Positions 53,171-62,433 of a DNA stretch of 64,000 nucleotides are shown here, one piece after another. A model generated the notes under the pieces. That model was not told the origin of the DNA, did not search any database, and saw nothing but the letters and a program-made list of their open reading frames with translations. Each line of letters begins with the position of its first letter. Position 1 is the first letter of the stretch. Location: the NCBI RefSeq assembly GCF_008017415.1, contig NZ_VRSV01000002.1, positions 558,001 to 622,000 of the forward strand, written 5' to 3'. The position numbers and the translations under genes were made by a program. This DNA comes from Microbacterium hatanonis. Lineage in GTDB: Bacteria > Actinomycetota > Actinomycetes > Actinomycetales > Microbacteriaceae.

Positions 53171-54241
53171 TCAGCGGCGCGGTCGGGCGAAGACCGTGCC
53201 GTCGAAGATCTTGCGGGCGGTGCGCACCGACGCCGACGACGCGTGCCAGGTGTCGTCGGTGCGGGTGACGGTCACTGCGGCGGGGAACACGCCGGTGGGG
53301 TGCTCGATGCCGGTGACCGAGTCGTCGGCGATGCGGGCGAGGTCGCTGCCGACCGCGCCGGGGATGCGGATGCCCGCCGCGACGGATGCCGCCATCAGCA
53401 CGCCGATCGACGTGTGCACGCGCGAAGGGATGAACGCGCGCGTCGAGATCGCGCCCTCGCCGCGCGGGGCCGAGAGCAGGAACATCTTGGGGACGGTCTG
53501 CCGCGAGACGTCGCCGAGACCCATGAGGGGGCCCGCTGCCAGGCGCACGCGCTCGACCTCCTCGCGCAGATCCGCGTGCTCCTCGAGGTCTGTCGGCGAC
53601 TCGTCGCCGTGGATGCCGAACTCGTCGGCCCGGAGAAGCACCACGGGCATGCCGTTGTCGATGAGCGTCGCGCGGTGCCCGGCGATCTCGTCCGAGACCG
53701 AGCCCGTGGGCAGCAGCGGTTTCTCGCCGCCGGTGAGGTCGATGTCGATGCCGGCGGCTGTGCCCGGCACGCCGTCGATCGCGACGTCGCCGTCGTAGTC
53801 GACACGGCCGTCGGGGGTCGGGAACGAGACGGTGGCGACGTCCCCGGTGTTGAGCAGACGGATGCGGAGGATGGTGCGATCGCCGGCCGCTCGGGTCAGG
53901 CCCCGTTCCACGGCGAAAGGTCCGACGGCGGCGAGCAGGTTGCCGCAGGTCTGCGCGGTGCCGACGACCGGTTCATCGACGGAGACCTGGAAGAAGGAGT
54001 AGTCGAGGTCGATCCCCGGGGCGTCCGAGAGGGAGACGACGGCGACCTTCGAGGTGAGCGGGTGCGCGCCGCCGATCCCGTCGATCTGGGTCGGGTCGGG
54101 GCTGCCCATGATGCGCAGCAGCAGGTCGTCGCGTTCCGCCGCGTCGGCGGGCAGGTCGTCGGCGAGGAAGAACGCGCCCTTCGACGTGCCGCCGCGCAGC
54201 ACCATGCAGCGGATGCCGTCGTGCACGGGATCAGCGACCAC
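53171..54241 (-). CDS. galD: 4-oxalomesaconate tautomerase (PrpF/GalD family)
   Basis: 356 residues, diaminopimelate-epimerase-like fold of the PrpF family. MVLRGGTSKGAFFLADDLP, QIDGIGGAHPLTSKVAVVS and the TAQTCGNLLAAVGPFAVERG stretch with a probable acid/base Cys match the GalD/LigU tautomerases of gallate and protocatechuate 4,5-cleavage. Converts the enol/keto forms of 4-oxalomesaconate. Start GTG at 54241 overlaps the aldolase gene by 11 bases. The symbol follows the Pseudomonas gallate genes, not galactose genes. Confidence 0.85.
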   Translation of the reverse strand: MVADPVHDGIRCMVLRGGTSKGAFFLADDLPADAAERDDLLLRIMGSPDPTQIDGIGGAHPLTSKVAVVSLSDAPGIDLDYSFFQVSVDEPVVGTAQTCGNLLAAVGPFAVERGLTRAAGDRTILRIRLLNTGDVATVSFPTPDGRVDYDGDVAIDGVPGTAAGIDIDLTGGEKPLLPTGSVSDEIAGHRATLIDNGMPVVLLRADEFGIHGDESPTDLEEHADLREEVERVRLAAGPLMGLGDVSRQTVPKMFLLSAPRGEGAISTRAFIPSRVHTSIGVLMAASVAAGIRIPGAVGSDLARIADDSVTGIEHPTGVFPAAVTVTRTDDTWHASSASVRTARKIFDGTVFARPRR

Positions 54242-54932
54242 CGTCGTGGTCCTCCTGTGTCACGTACCGCACGCCGAGGTCGTCGAGCACGGGCCGCAGG
54301 CCGTTGAGGTCCATGGAGATCTCGCCCGAGAGATAGCGCGCGCGGTTGGCGGTCTCCTTCGCCGCGCGGGCGCGCGATGCGCTGAGCGCTTCCTCGGCCC
54401 GTCGTCTCGGCACGATCGTGACGCCGTCGTCGTCGGCGACCACGATGTCGCCCGGGCGCACCTCGACGTCGTCGAGGATGACGGGCACGTTCACCGAACC
54501 GGCGGTGTCTTTGACCGTGCCCTGCGCGCTGACGTGCCGGGTCCAGACCGGGAAGCCCATCTCGCGCAGCTCCTGGGTGTCGCGCACGCCGCCGGTGGTC
54601 ACGTAACCGCGCACACCGCGCGCCTTCATCTGGGTGGCCATGAGGTCGCCGATGAATCCGAACGCCGAGTCGCTGATGGGCACGACGACGATCACGTCTC
54701 CCTCTCGGGCCTGCTCGATCGCCGCGTGCACCATGAGGTTGTCGCCCGGCGCGACGCTGACCGTGATCGCCGTTCCCGCGATGCGGGCGCCCTGCTGGAT
54801 CGGACGAAGGCGGGGTCCGGCGTAGCCGATCCGTCCCATGGCCTCGTGCACGGTGGCGGAGCCGAACTCGGCCAGCGCTGCGGCCACCGCAGCATCCGCT
54901 CTCTGGATGTCGGTGACGACGACGCCGGTCAT
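54231..54932 (-). CDS. galC: 4-carboxy-4-hydroxy-2-oxoadipate aldolase (RraA/LigK family)
   Basis: 233 residues. MGRIGYAGPRLRPIQQGARI, GDNLMVHAAIEQAREGDVIV, GYVTTGGVRDTQELREMGFP, VWTRHVSAQGTVKDTAGSVN and ADDDGVTIVPR match class II HMG/CHA aldolases (GalC, LigK, ProA); Arg and Asp in GGVRD are the substrate and metal residues. Cleaves CHA to pyruvate and oxaloacetate. Lies 13 bases after the hydratase gene and overlaps the tautomerase gene. Confidence 0.9.
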   Translation of the reverse strand: MTGVVVTDIQRADAAVAAALAEFGSATVHEAMGRIGYAGPRLRPIQQGARIAGTAITVSVAPGDNLMVHAAIEQAREGDVIVVVPISDSAFGFIGDLMATQMKARGVRGYVTTGGVRDTQELREMGFPVWTRHVSAQGTVKDTAGSVNVPVILDDVEVRPGDIVVADDDGVTIVPRRRAEEALSASRARAAKETANRARYLSGEISMDLNGLRPVLDDLGVRYVTQEDHDGGR

Positions 54933-54945
54933 TCGAGCGCTCCGC

Positions 54946-55701
54946 TCATTCGAGGAGCCCGGTGACCTGCGGGAAGTAGCGCATGTACGCCTCTCCCATC
55001 GTGTCGTGCGCGAGTCCGAGGTTCGGGCCGGCGTTGCGCTTGACCTGCACCCCCCGGCGGATCGCGAGGTCGGTGTAGTACGACCACATGTGCTTCTGGG
55101 CGGGGAGGCATTCCATGGCCGCGCGCTTCAGCGGGAACGCGTCGGTGATGTCGAGCAGCACGTTCGGCTTGAAGTCGCTCTGCTCCGGCTGGTGCGGCTC
55201 GAAGAAGAAGACGGGGGGTGCGCCGATGATCTCGTCCTTCGTCGGGAAGGTCCCGTCGGAGTTCGCCACGCCGATCGCCTGCGCCAGCACCCGGGCTTCG
55301 AGGGCCATGCGGGCGGCGGCCGGGTGGTCGCCGTTGTAGGGGTCGGCGAGCGGGTGGGTGAGCACGACCGTCGGCTGCACGCGACGGTAGACGTCGACGA
55401 GCGCCGCCACGGCCTCGGGGGATTCGCGCAACGGGTAGTCGCCGAGGTCGAGGAAAACGATGTCGGCGCCGAGCGCGGATGCTGCGGCTTCGGCCTCGCC
55501 GCGACGAGTGGCCTTGATCTCGTCGAGGTCTTTGCCGGCCAGCCACTGGCTCGCCGATTCGCCGCGCTCGCCGTAGCTGAGGCAGACGACGGTGGCGCGC
55601 TCGCCGCGCATCGTGGCGGCGGCGATGGCTCCGCCGGCGCGCCACACGAAGTCTCCGGCGTGTGCGCTGACCACGAGAAGTGCGGGTGCGGTCTCTGCCA
55701 T
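54946..55701 (-). CDS. galB: 4-oxalomesaconate hydratase (PIG-L/GalB family)
   Basis: 251 residues of the LmbE/PIG-L zinc fold. LLVVSAHAGDFVWRAGGAIA: the family metal motif AHxDD reads AHAGD here, as AHAxD in GalB, and is followed by VVCLSYGERGESASQWL and VVLTHPLADPYNGDHPAAAR with the third ligand His. GalB-type members hydrate 4-oxalomesaconate to CHA rather than deacetylate sugars. ATG at 55701 with AGGAG 5 bases upstream; the longer open frame is discarded. First gene of the operon. Confidence 0.88.
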   Translation of the reverse strand: MAETAPALLVVSAHAGDFVWRAGGAIAAATMRGERATVVCLSYGERGESASQWLAGKDLDEIKATRRGEAEAAASALGADIVFLDLGDYPLRESPEAVAALVDVYRRVQPTVVLTHPLADPYNGDHPAAARMALEARVLAQAIGVANSDGTFPTKDEIIGAPPVFFFEPHQPEQSDFKPNVLLDITDAFPLKRAAMECLPAQKHMWSYYTDLAIRRGVQVKRNAGPNLGLAHDTMGEAYMRYFPQVTGLLE

Positions 55702-55732
55702 GTCGACTCCTGTCCGTCGTGGGTCGGTCCGT

Positions 55733-55746
55733 CCACCGATCGGTGG
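55733..55746. promoter_or_regulatory. 14-bp perfect palindrome upstream of galB
   Basis: CCACCGATCGGTGG, 31 bases before the galB start codon. Could be an operator or a leader hairpin of the galB-galC-galD-dioxygenase operon. Confidence 0.45.
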
Positions 55747-55815
55747 GCACGCTGCTGCCGCGGACGGGGCGACGCTGGCCGACTCGGACTCAGCGAACCA
55801 CACCGCCGGACGAAT

Positions 55816-55838
55816 GGTCAAGATTTTGTTTACAATCT
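55816..55838. promoter_or_regulatory. Divergent control region between galB and ligM
   Basis: An AT-rich island holds AGATT-N8-AATCT (55821-55838) and an inner TTGT-TT-ACAA. For ligM a -10 TACAAT lies at 55831-55836; for galB a minus-strand -35 TTGACC lies at 55816-55821. One operator could control both directions. Confidence 0.5.
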
Positions 55839-55894
55839 GGCGAACCTGAACCACTATGGACAGAGGCAAATCGTCGCCGTACGGTGGCGGCTGA

Positions 55895-57349
<1,455 letters not shown>

Positions 57350-57360
57350 CATCCGATCCC

Positions 57361-57394
57361 CGCCCCCTGTCCCGTCGTCGCGGGGCAGGGGGCG
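57361..57394 (+). terminator. 14-bp stem-loop after ligM
   Basis: CGCCCCCTGTCCCG, loop TCGTCG, CGGGGCAGGGGGCG: 14-bp stem with one G-U pair, followed by GTGTCGTTTC. Starts 12 bases after the ligM stop. Confidence 0.7.
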
Positions 57395-57442
57395 GTGTCG
57401 TTTCACGGCGGGGTGTCTCCGATCAGCCGCGCGCTCCGCGAC

Positions 57443-57510
57443 TGCGCCAGATTCCTGCGATTGACGCTAGAAACCTGTGCAGTCAATCGCAGGATTGCGC
57501 CACATTCCGG
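57443..57510. repeat. 68-bp intergenic repeat, copy 2
   Basis: TGCGCCAGATTCC ... TGCGCCACATTCCGG with a perfect internal 12-bp inverted repeat CCTGCGATTGAC-N16-GTCAATCGCAGG. Gapless alignment to 42166-42233. Located between the convergent ligM and LysR genes, just past the ligM terminator. Confidence 0.75.
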
Positions 57511-57531
57511 ACGATAGGGAGGGGTGGGGGC

Positions 57532-58455
57532 TCAGAGTGCATCGCCGTGGATGACCTGGAAGCGGCCCGATGAGCCGCGGATCGCATGGGCGACCGTCGC
57601 GAACAGCCAGTCGAGGGCTGCGGTGTGCTGAGTCGTCGACCGTCGGTAGAGGCTGACGTCGATCGCGGGCATGTCGAAGGGGAGGGCTCGAACGACGAGC
57701 GGCCACGTCTGCGCCCATCCCTCGGCGATCGTGTCGGGCATCGTAGCGACGAGGTCGGCGCTCGCGGCGATCAGCGGCGGCAGCGCCGCGAAGTGGTTCG
57801 AGGCGATCCGCGGCTCGATGACGATCCCCGCGCGGTGCAGCGCCTGGTCGATCGCCGAGGCCCCCGAGTCGCTCGCGACGACGACGTGGTTCGCGTTCGC
57901 GTAGGCCTCGAGGTCGAGCTCGCCGGTGGCGAGCGGATGCTTCGTCGACATGACGACCCCGTACCCCTGCGTCTTGAGCACCACCTTCTCGAACCGCCCG
58001 GGGACGGGAGACGGAGTCACGGCGAGGTCGACGGTTCCCCGCCCGAGCCACTCGGGGAGCTCCCGGACGTTCATGGGGACGACGTCGATCCGCATCATCG
58101 GGGCCTTCGCGCGGACCGCCCGCACGATGGCGGGCAGCCAGCCGATCTCGCCGAGTTCGGAGAGCGCGATGCGGAAGGTGCGATCGGATGCGGCGGGGTC
58201 GAACCCGTGCACGCCGTCGAGCGTGCGGTCGATCGCGGCGATCGCGTCGTGGAATCCCGGAGCGATGCTCTCGGCGAGCGGCGTCGGAACCATCAGGCGC
58301 CCCTCGCGGACGAACAGCGGGTCGTCGAGTTCGCGGCGGAGCCGGGCGAGGGCCTGGCTCACCGCCGGCTGCGTGACGTAGAGGCGGGCGGCGGCGGCGG
58401 TGAGGCTACGCGTCTCGCTCACCGCGAGGAACACCCGCACCAGGTTCAGGTCCAT
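57532..58455 (-). CDS. LysR-family transcriptional regulator
   Basis: 307 residues. N-terminal HTH: LVRVFLAVSETRSLTAAAAR, LYVTQPAVSQALARLRRELD; co-inducer domain about 90-300. Divergent from the second LigM-type gene with a T-N11-A-like dyad between them. Gallate and protocatechuate 4,5-cleavage genes in proteobacteria are also run by LysR proteins (GalR, LigR), so control of this island is likely. Confidence 0.9.
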   Translation of the reverse strand: MDLNLVRVFLAVSETRSLTAAAARLYVTQPAVSQALARLRRELDDPLFVREGRLMVPTPLAESIAPGFHDAIAAIDRTLDGVHGFDPAASDRTFRIALSELGEIGWLPAIVRAVRAKAPMMRIDVVPMNVRELPEWLGRGTVDLAVTPSPVPGRFEKVVLKTQGYGVVMSTKHPLATGELDLEAYANANHVVVASDSGASAIDQALHRAGIVIEPRIASNHFAALPPLIAASADLVATMPDTIAEGWAQTWPLVVRALPFDMPAIDVSLYRRSTTQHTAALDWLFATVAHAIRGSSGRFQVIHGDAL

Positions 58456-58498
58456 GAGGTGCTCTCGGCGCGGCTAACGGCTGCTTGCGATCCCATAA

Positions 58499-58511
58499 GC
58501 ATTCATTATGC
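58499..58511. promoter_or_regulatory. LysR-type dyad GCAT-N5-ATGC
   Basis: GCATTCATTATGC in the 127-bp region between the LysR gene and the second ligM-like gene; ATGCGC recurs at 58508 and 58525. A -10 TAGCAT for the latter lies at 58542-58547 with no recognisable -35, as expected for an activated promoter. Confidence 0.5.
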
Positions 58512-58582
58512 GCCCGGCCACCCATCATGCGCAGGGCTGCCTAGCATTGCTCTCGCATGACCCGCCGAACGAAGGAGTTCCC

Positions 58583-59941
58583 ATGATCGAATCCGCCGCC
58601 GAGGCGATCGCCCGGGCCGGAAGCCCTGTCGAGCTGCTGCGCAACGCGCAGTCCCGACCGACGATCTTCCCCGTCACCCCCGAGTTCAGCAACTGGCGCT
58701 CCGAACAACTGGCGTGGCGCACGAGCGTCGCCCTGCTCGACCAGTCGCACCACATGACCGACCTCTTCATCTCTGGCCCCGACGCGCTGCGCCTGCTGAG
58801 CGAGACAGGCGTGAACAGCTTCGCGAACTTCCCCGTCGACGCGGCGAAGCAGTTCATCGCGGTGAACCATGAGGGCTACCTCATCGGCGACGCCATCCTG
58901 TTCCGCCTCGAGGAGGAGGTCTACGACCTCGTCGGGTGGCACATGGTGCTCGATTGGGTGCAGTTCATCGGAGAGACCGGCGACTACGACGTCGCCTTCG
59001 AGCGCGACGCGAACTCTCTCATGCGCACACCGGGCGCCGACCCGAAGCTGTATCGCTACGAGCTGCAGGGCCCGCACGCCCTGGCGCTCATGGAGAAGCT
59101 CACCGGAGCGCCGGTGCCGCCGACGAAGTTCTTCGGCATGGCGACCTTCGAGATCGCGGGGGTCACAGTGCGGTCCCTGCGCCACGGCATGGCCGGGCAG
59201 CCCGGGTTCGAACTGTTCGGGCCGTGGGCCGATGGCGCGACCGTGCGCGAGGCGATCATCGCGGCGGGTGGGGAGTTCGACCTCGTCCTCGTCGGGTCGC
59301 GGGCGTACTCGTCGGCGAACCTCGAGTCGGCGTGGGTGCCGTCGCCGCTCCCGGCGATCTTCACGGGGGAGCGCAGCGCCGAGTACCTCGCCTGGCTGCC
59401 CGCCGCCCGCACCGGGTCGCTGGCGGGCAGTGTCGTCTCGGACGACATCGAGGACTACTACCTCACGCCCTACGAGCTCGGCTACGGCCGCAGCGTCGCG
59501 TTCGACCACGATTTCATCGGTCGGGCCGCACTCGAGCGGTTCGCCTCCGCCGACAAGCGGGTCAAGGTCACCCTCGTGTGGGACCCCGAGGACGTCGCGG
59601 CGACGCAGCGCTCGCTCTACGAGGAGGGCGTGCCGGCGAAGTATCTCGAGTTCCCGAAGGCGCGCTACGGGGTCTACCAGGTCGACCGGGTGAGCATCGA
59701 CGGCACCGACGTGGGCATCTCGCACGACTGCGGCTACATCACCAACGAGCAGGCATTCGTCTCGCTCGCGAGCGTCGATGCGGCCGCGGCCGAACCCGGA
59801 ACGCGGGTCGTCGTGACGTGGGGCGAGGAGCCGAACTCCCGCAAGCCCGCCGTCGAGCCGCACCGGCAGGTGGAGATCCGCGCCACCGTGGCTCCGGCAC
59901 CGTTCTCGCGCTTCGCGCGCGAGAACTACCGCAAGAGCTGA
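58583..59941 (+). CDS. LigM/DesA-type THF-dependent O-demethylase, paralogue 2
   Basis: 452-residue GcvT-fold protein clearly paralogous to the ligM at 55946: [60 protein letters not shown]. Carries RHGMAGQPGFELFGPW and SVVSDDIEDYYLTPYELGYG. ATG at 58583 with GAAGGAG 6 bases upstream. It may take a different methoxy-phenolic substrate (for example syringate, with the other taking vanillate/3-O-methylgallate), by analogy with DesA versus LigM. Confidence 0.85.
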   Translation: MIESAAEAIARAGSPVELLRNAQSRPTIFPVTPEFSNWRSEQLAWRTSVALLDQSHHMTDLFISGPDALRLLSETGVNSFANFPVDAAKQFIAVNHEGYLIGDAILFRLEEEVYDLVGWHMVLDWVQFIGETGDYDVAFERDANSLMRTPGADPKLYRYELQGPHALALMEKLTGAPVPPTKFFGMATFEIAGVTVRSLRHGMAGQPGFELFGPWADGATVREAIIAAGGEFDLVLVGSRAYSSANLESAWVPSPLPAIFTGERSAEYLAWLPAARTGSLAGSVVSDDIEDYYLTPYELGYGRSVAFDHDFIGRAALERFASADKRVKVTLVWDPEDVAATQRSLYEEGVPAKYLEFPKARYGVYQVDRVSIDGTDVGISHDCGYITNEQAFVSLASVDAAAAEPGTRVVVTWGEEPNSRKPAVEPHRQVEIRATVAPAPFSRFARENYRKS

Positions 59942-60008
59942 GGCGCAGCATCCGGATGCCTTCCCCGTCACCGCGACGAGGTCTATCGTCGCGGTGACGG
60001 GAGGCATC

Positions 60009-61262
60009 GTGGAGGAGATCGCGGGGGACGCACCGGCACGAACGACGTGCGCGATCGTCGGGGGCGGACCCGCGGGCCTCGTCCTCGGGCTGCTGCTCGC
60101 CCGCGCCGGTGTGCGGGTCACCGTGCTCGAGAAGCACGCGGACTTCCTGCGGGATTTCCGCGGCGACACCGTCCACCCGACGACGTTGGGCCTGCTCGAT
60201 GACCTGGGACTGTTCGAGCGCTTCGACGCGATCCGGCAGTCGCACATCCTGCGGGTCGACCTGCCGGTGGCGGGCGGGGGAGACGCGCGGATGGCGGACT
60301 TCTCCCGGCTCCCCGTCCGCCACCCTTACATCGCCATGGTGCCGCAGTGGGATCTGCTCGATCTCCTCGCCGAGGCCGCGGCGGCGGAATCGTCGTTCAC
60401 GCTGCTGAGGGAGCACGCCGTGACCGGCGTCGTCCGCGCGGGCGGTCGTGTGGTCGGAGTGGAGTACAGCGGTCCCTCGGGCCCGGGCCGGCTGATGGCC
60501 GATCTGACCGTCGGATGCGACGGTCGGTGGTCGGTCGTGCGGCGCTCGATCGGGTTGGCAGCACGGGCGTATCCCGTCGGATTCGACGTCTGGTGGTATC
60601 GGATACCGACGCGGCGGCACCTCGGCGATTCGCTCCTCCCGCGCATGACCGGAGGGCATGTCGCGATCGGCATCCCCCGCGACGGGTACGTGCAGGTCGC
60701 GCGGCTCGGGAGGAAGGGCACGGACCCGGCGGTCCGTGCCCGGGGGATCGAGGGGTTCCGAGCGGATGCTGCGGCGACCTTCCCCGCGCTCGCCGACGAC
60801 GTCGCCGGGGTAGCGTCGATGGATGACGTAAAGCTGCTCGATGTTCGGGTCGACCGATTGCGACGGTGGTACGCGCCCGGGGCCCTGTGCATCGGCGATG
60901 CCGCCCATGCCATGTCGCCGGTCGGGGGCGTGGGCATCAACCTCGCGGTACAGGACGCCGTGGCCGCCGCGCGCATCCTCGCCGTACCCCTGCGTCGCGG
61001 GCTGATGGTCGGGCCCGGGGCGCGCCGCCACCTCGCCCGCGTGCAGCGGCGCCGGGCGTTCCCGGCCGCCGTGATCCAGGCCGTGCAGCGCGTGCTGCAC
61101 GCGCGCGTGATCATGCCGGCCCTCGACGGCCGGGCCATCGCTCCGCCGCGCCCTCTTGCGTGGCTGCTGCGGCGTGTGCCGGGCGTGGCGGTCGTTCCCG
61201 CGCTCCTGCTCGGGATCGGGCCTCGCCCCGAGCGGGCCCCGGCGTTCGCGCGGCGTCCCTGA
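60009..61262 (+). CDS. FAD-dependent aromatic hydroxylase-like protein
   Basis: 417 residues, PHBH fold: CAIVGGGPAGLVLGLLLARA (residues 12-31), Glu in VTVLEKHADFL, DG motif VGCDGRWSVVRRS (about 170), and LCIGDAAHAMSPVGGVGINL (about 290). Could hydroxylate a phenolic acid, for instance to a gallate-level substrate, but a different oxidase role is possible. GTG at 60009 with GGGAGG 5 bases upstream; a GTG at 59994 would add 5 residues and sits 4 bases after a TATCGT box. Confidence 0.82.
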   Translation: MEEIAGDAPARTTCAIVGGGPAGLVLGLLLARAGVRVTVLEKHADFLRDFRGDTVHPTTLGLLDDLGLFERFDAIRQSHILRVDLPVAGGGDARMADFSRLPVRHPYIAMVPQWDLLDLLAEAAAAESSFTLLREHAVTGVVRAGGRVVGVEYSGPSGPGRLMADLTVGCDGRWSVVRRSIGLAARAYPVGFDVWWYRIPTRRHLGDSLLPRMTGGHVAIGIPRDGYVQVARLGRKGTDPAVRARGIEGFRADAAATFPALADDVAGVASMDDVKLLDVRVDRLRRWYAPGALCIGDAAHAMSPVGGVGINLAVQDAVAAARILAVPLRRGLMVGPGARRHLARVQRRRAFPAAVIQAVQRVLHARVIMPALDGRAIAPPRPLAWLLRRVPGVAVVPALLLGIGPRPERAPAFARRP

Positions 61263-61266
61263 CGCG

Positions 61267-61338
61267 TCGAGACTTCACCCCGGCTACGAGACTTCCACCT
61301 ACGCGCGCAGTCTCGTCGCCCGGGTGAAGTCTCACCGG
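61267..61338. repeat. 72-bp nested palindrome, copy 2
   Basis: Outer arms GAGACTTCACCCCGG and CCGGGTGAAGTCTC, inner arms ACGAGACT and AGTCTCGT. Same length and layout as 18815-18886. Begins 4 bases after the flavoprotein stop, before a convergent small gene. Confidence 0.7.
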
Positions 61339-61360
61339 CCTGGATGCTGCGCGCCGGCCG

Positions 61361-61552
61361 TCAAGACGGACGCTCGGCGAGGTCGCGCAGCAGCTCGGCC
61401 TGATCGTCGAGGCGCCGGGCGATGCGCTCCGAGGTCCGCCGGGAGCAGACCGTGGCCTTCACCTCCCGGCTGATGCCGTCGGCCGTCCAGGTCACGAGCA
61501 CGTAGATGTTCCCACCCAGCCACCCTTCGGCCTCACTGTAGATCGCGCGCAT
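61361..61552 (-). CDS. Hypothetical protein, 63 aa
   Basis: MRAIYSEAEGWLGGNIYVLV-TWTADGISREVKATVC then a helical basic/acidic tail (RRTSERIARRLDDQAELLRD). Codon use looks native and it fills the only gap between two palindromic repeats, but no family is recognised and no ribosome site is clear. An overlapping frame (61332-61523) looks like shadow. Confidence 0.45.
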   Translation of the reverse strand: MRAIYSEAEGWLGGNIYVLVTWTADGISREVKATVCSRRTSERIARRLDDQAELLRDLAERPS

Positions 61553-61567
61553 ACCGTCGTAGCGGGC

Positions 61568-61635
61568 GTTCGGGGCGCGACTCGCTCTTCGGGGCGGGGA
61601 ATCTCACGCCCCGAGGCGAGAATGGCGCCCCGAAC
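61568..61635. repeat. 68-bp nested palindrome upstream of the small gene
   Basis: Perfect outer arms GTTCGGGGCGC and GCGCCCCGAAC; inner arms CTTCGGGGCG and CGCCCCGAGG pair imperfectly, with CTCG/CGAG beyond. Similar two-level layout to the 72-bp elements but no sequence identity. May terminate the dehydrogenase transcript on the minus strand. Confidence 0.6.
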
Positions 61636-61662
61636 CCGGGGGAATCGGCAACCCGAGCGAGG

Positions 61663-62433
61663 TCAGGCCGGACGCTCGGCCAGGATGCGCTGGAACCAGG
61701 CCAGGGTTCCACGGGTCATGTCGGAGGGCTGCTCGGTCTCCTCGAGCGCGGCCAGCACGTCGCGCACCTCGTGCTCGCGGCGTTCGGCGTGCTGGTAGGT
61801 GCCCGCGACGAAGCGGTCGAGCAGCGCAGGCCCCTGGTCGCCCAGCTCCGAGGCGATCTGGCCGCGCACCCAGTCCTCCGCCCCGGCGGCGCGAGCCGCC
61901 CCGAGGGTCTCGATCATGAGCGTCGCGAGCCCCTTCGTGAAGACGCTCCGGAGCAGCTTCATGCGGGCCGCGGCACCCGCCGGCTGGTCGAGCACGACGA
62001 CGGGCGCTCCGAGCGGACGCAGAAGCTCGGCCAGCCGCTCGGCCCCGTGACCGCTGGCGAGGAGGGGCGTGCGCTCGACCTCGCGGGGCACGGGCGCGAG
62101 CACGGCGACATCGACCACGTCGACGTCGCGTGCCGCTCCGATCGCGGCGATGCGGTGCTTCAGATCGGGCGAAGACGTGTTGAAGTCGGCGAAGATCGCC
62201 GACGGCTCAAGCAGCGGCAGGGCCTCGTCGGCGACCTCCAGCGACGCGGCAGCACCGACCAGGCTCACGACGATCTCGGCGCCCTCGATCGCATCGGCGA
62301 GGCGGTCGACCTGCCCGCCGTCGGCGAGGCGGGGGCGGAGGTCGTATCCTCGCACCCGCGCACCCGCCTCACGGAACCCCCCGGCGTAGAGGCTGCCGGC
62401 CTCGCCGAGCCCGATCACCGCGATCCGCGTCAT
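61663..62433 (-). CDS. NAD(P)-dependent oxidoreductase (6PGDH-like, DUF1932)
   Basis: 256 residues of the beta-hydroxyacid dehydrogenase/6-phosphogluconate dehydrogenase superfamily. N-terminal Rossmann loop IAVIGLGEAGSLYAGGFREA, then FADFNTSSPDLKHRIA at the family DxSTxxP position, and a helical C-terminal half with AARMKLLRSVFTKGLATLMI where Lys corresponds to the catalytic Lys. ATG at 62433 overlaps the IclR stop (ATGA). Probably oxidises a hydroxyacid or processes an aldehyde intermediate of the neighbouring pathway; substrate unknown. Confidence 0.8.
   Translation of the reverse strand: MTRIAVIGLGEAGSLYAGGFREAGARVRGYDLRPRLADGGQVDRLADAIEGAEIVVSLVGAAASLEVADEALPLLEPSAIFADFNTSSPDLKHRIAAIGAARDVDVVDVAVLAPVPREVERTPLLASGHGAERLAELLRPLGAPVVVLDQPAGAAARMKLLRSVFTKGLATLMIETLGAARAAGAEDWVRGQIASELGDQGPALLDRFVAGTYQHAERREHEVRDVLAALEETEQPSDMTRGTLAWFQRILAERPA

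Noticed and set aside
57521..57531. G-rich run GGGAGGGGTGGGGG near the LysR gene end as a quadruplex
   Set aside because: Tract spacing is irregular and such runs are common in this base composition.
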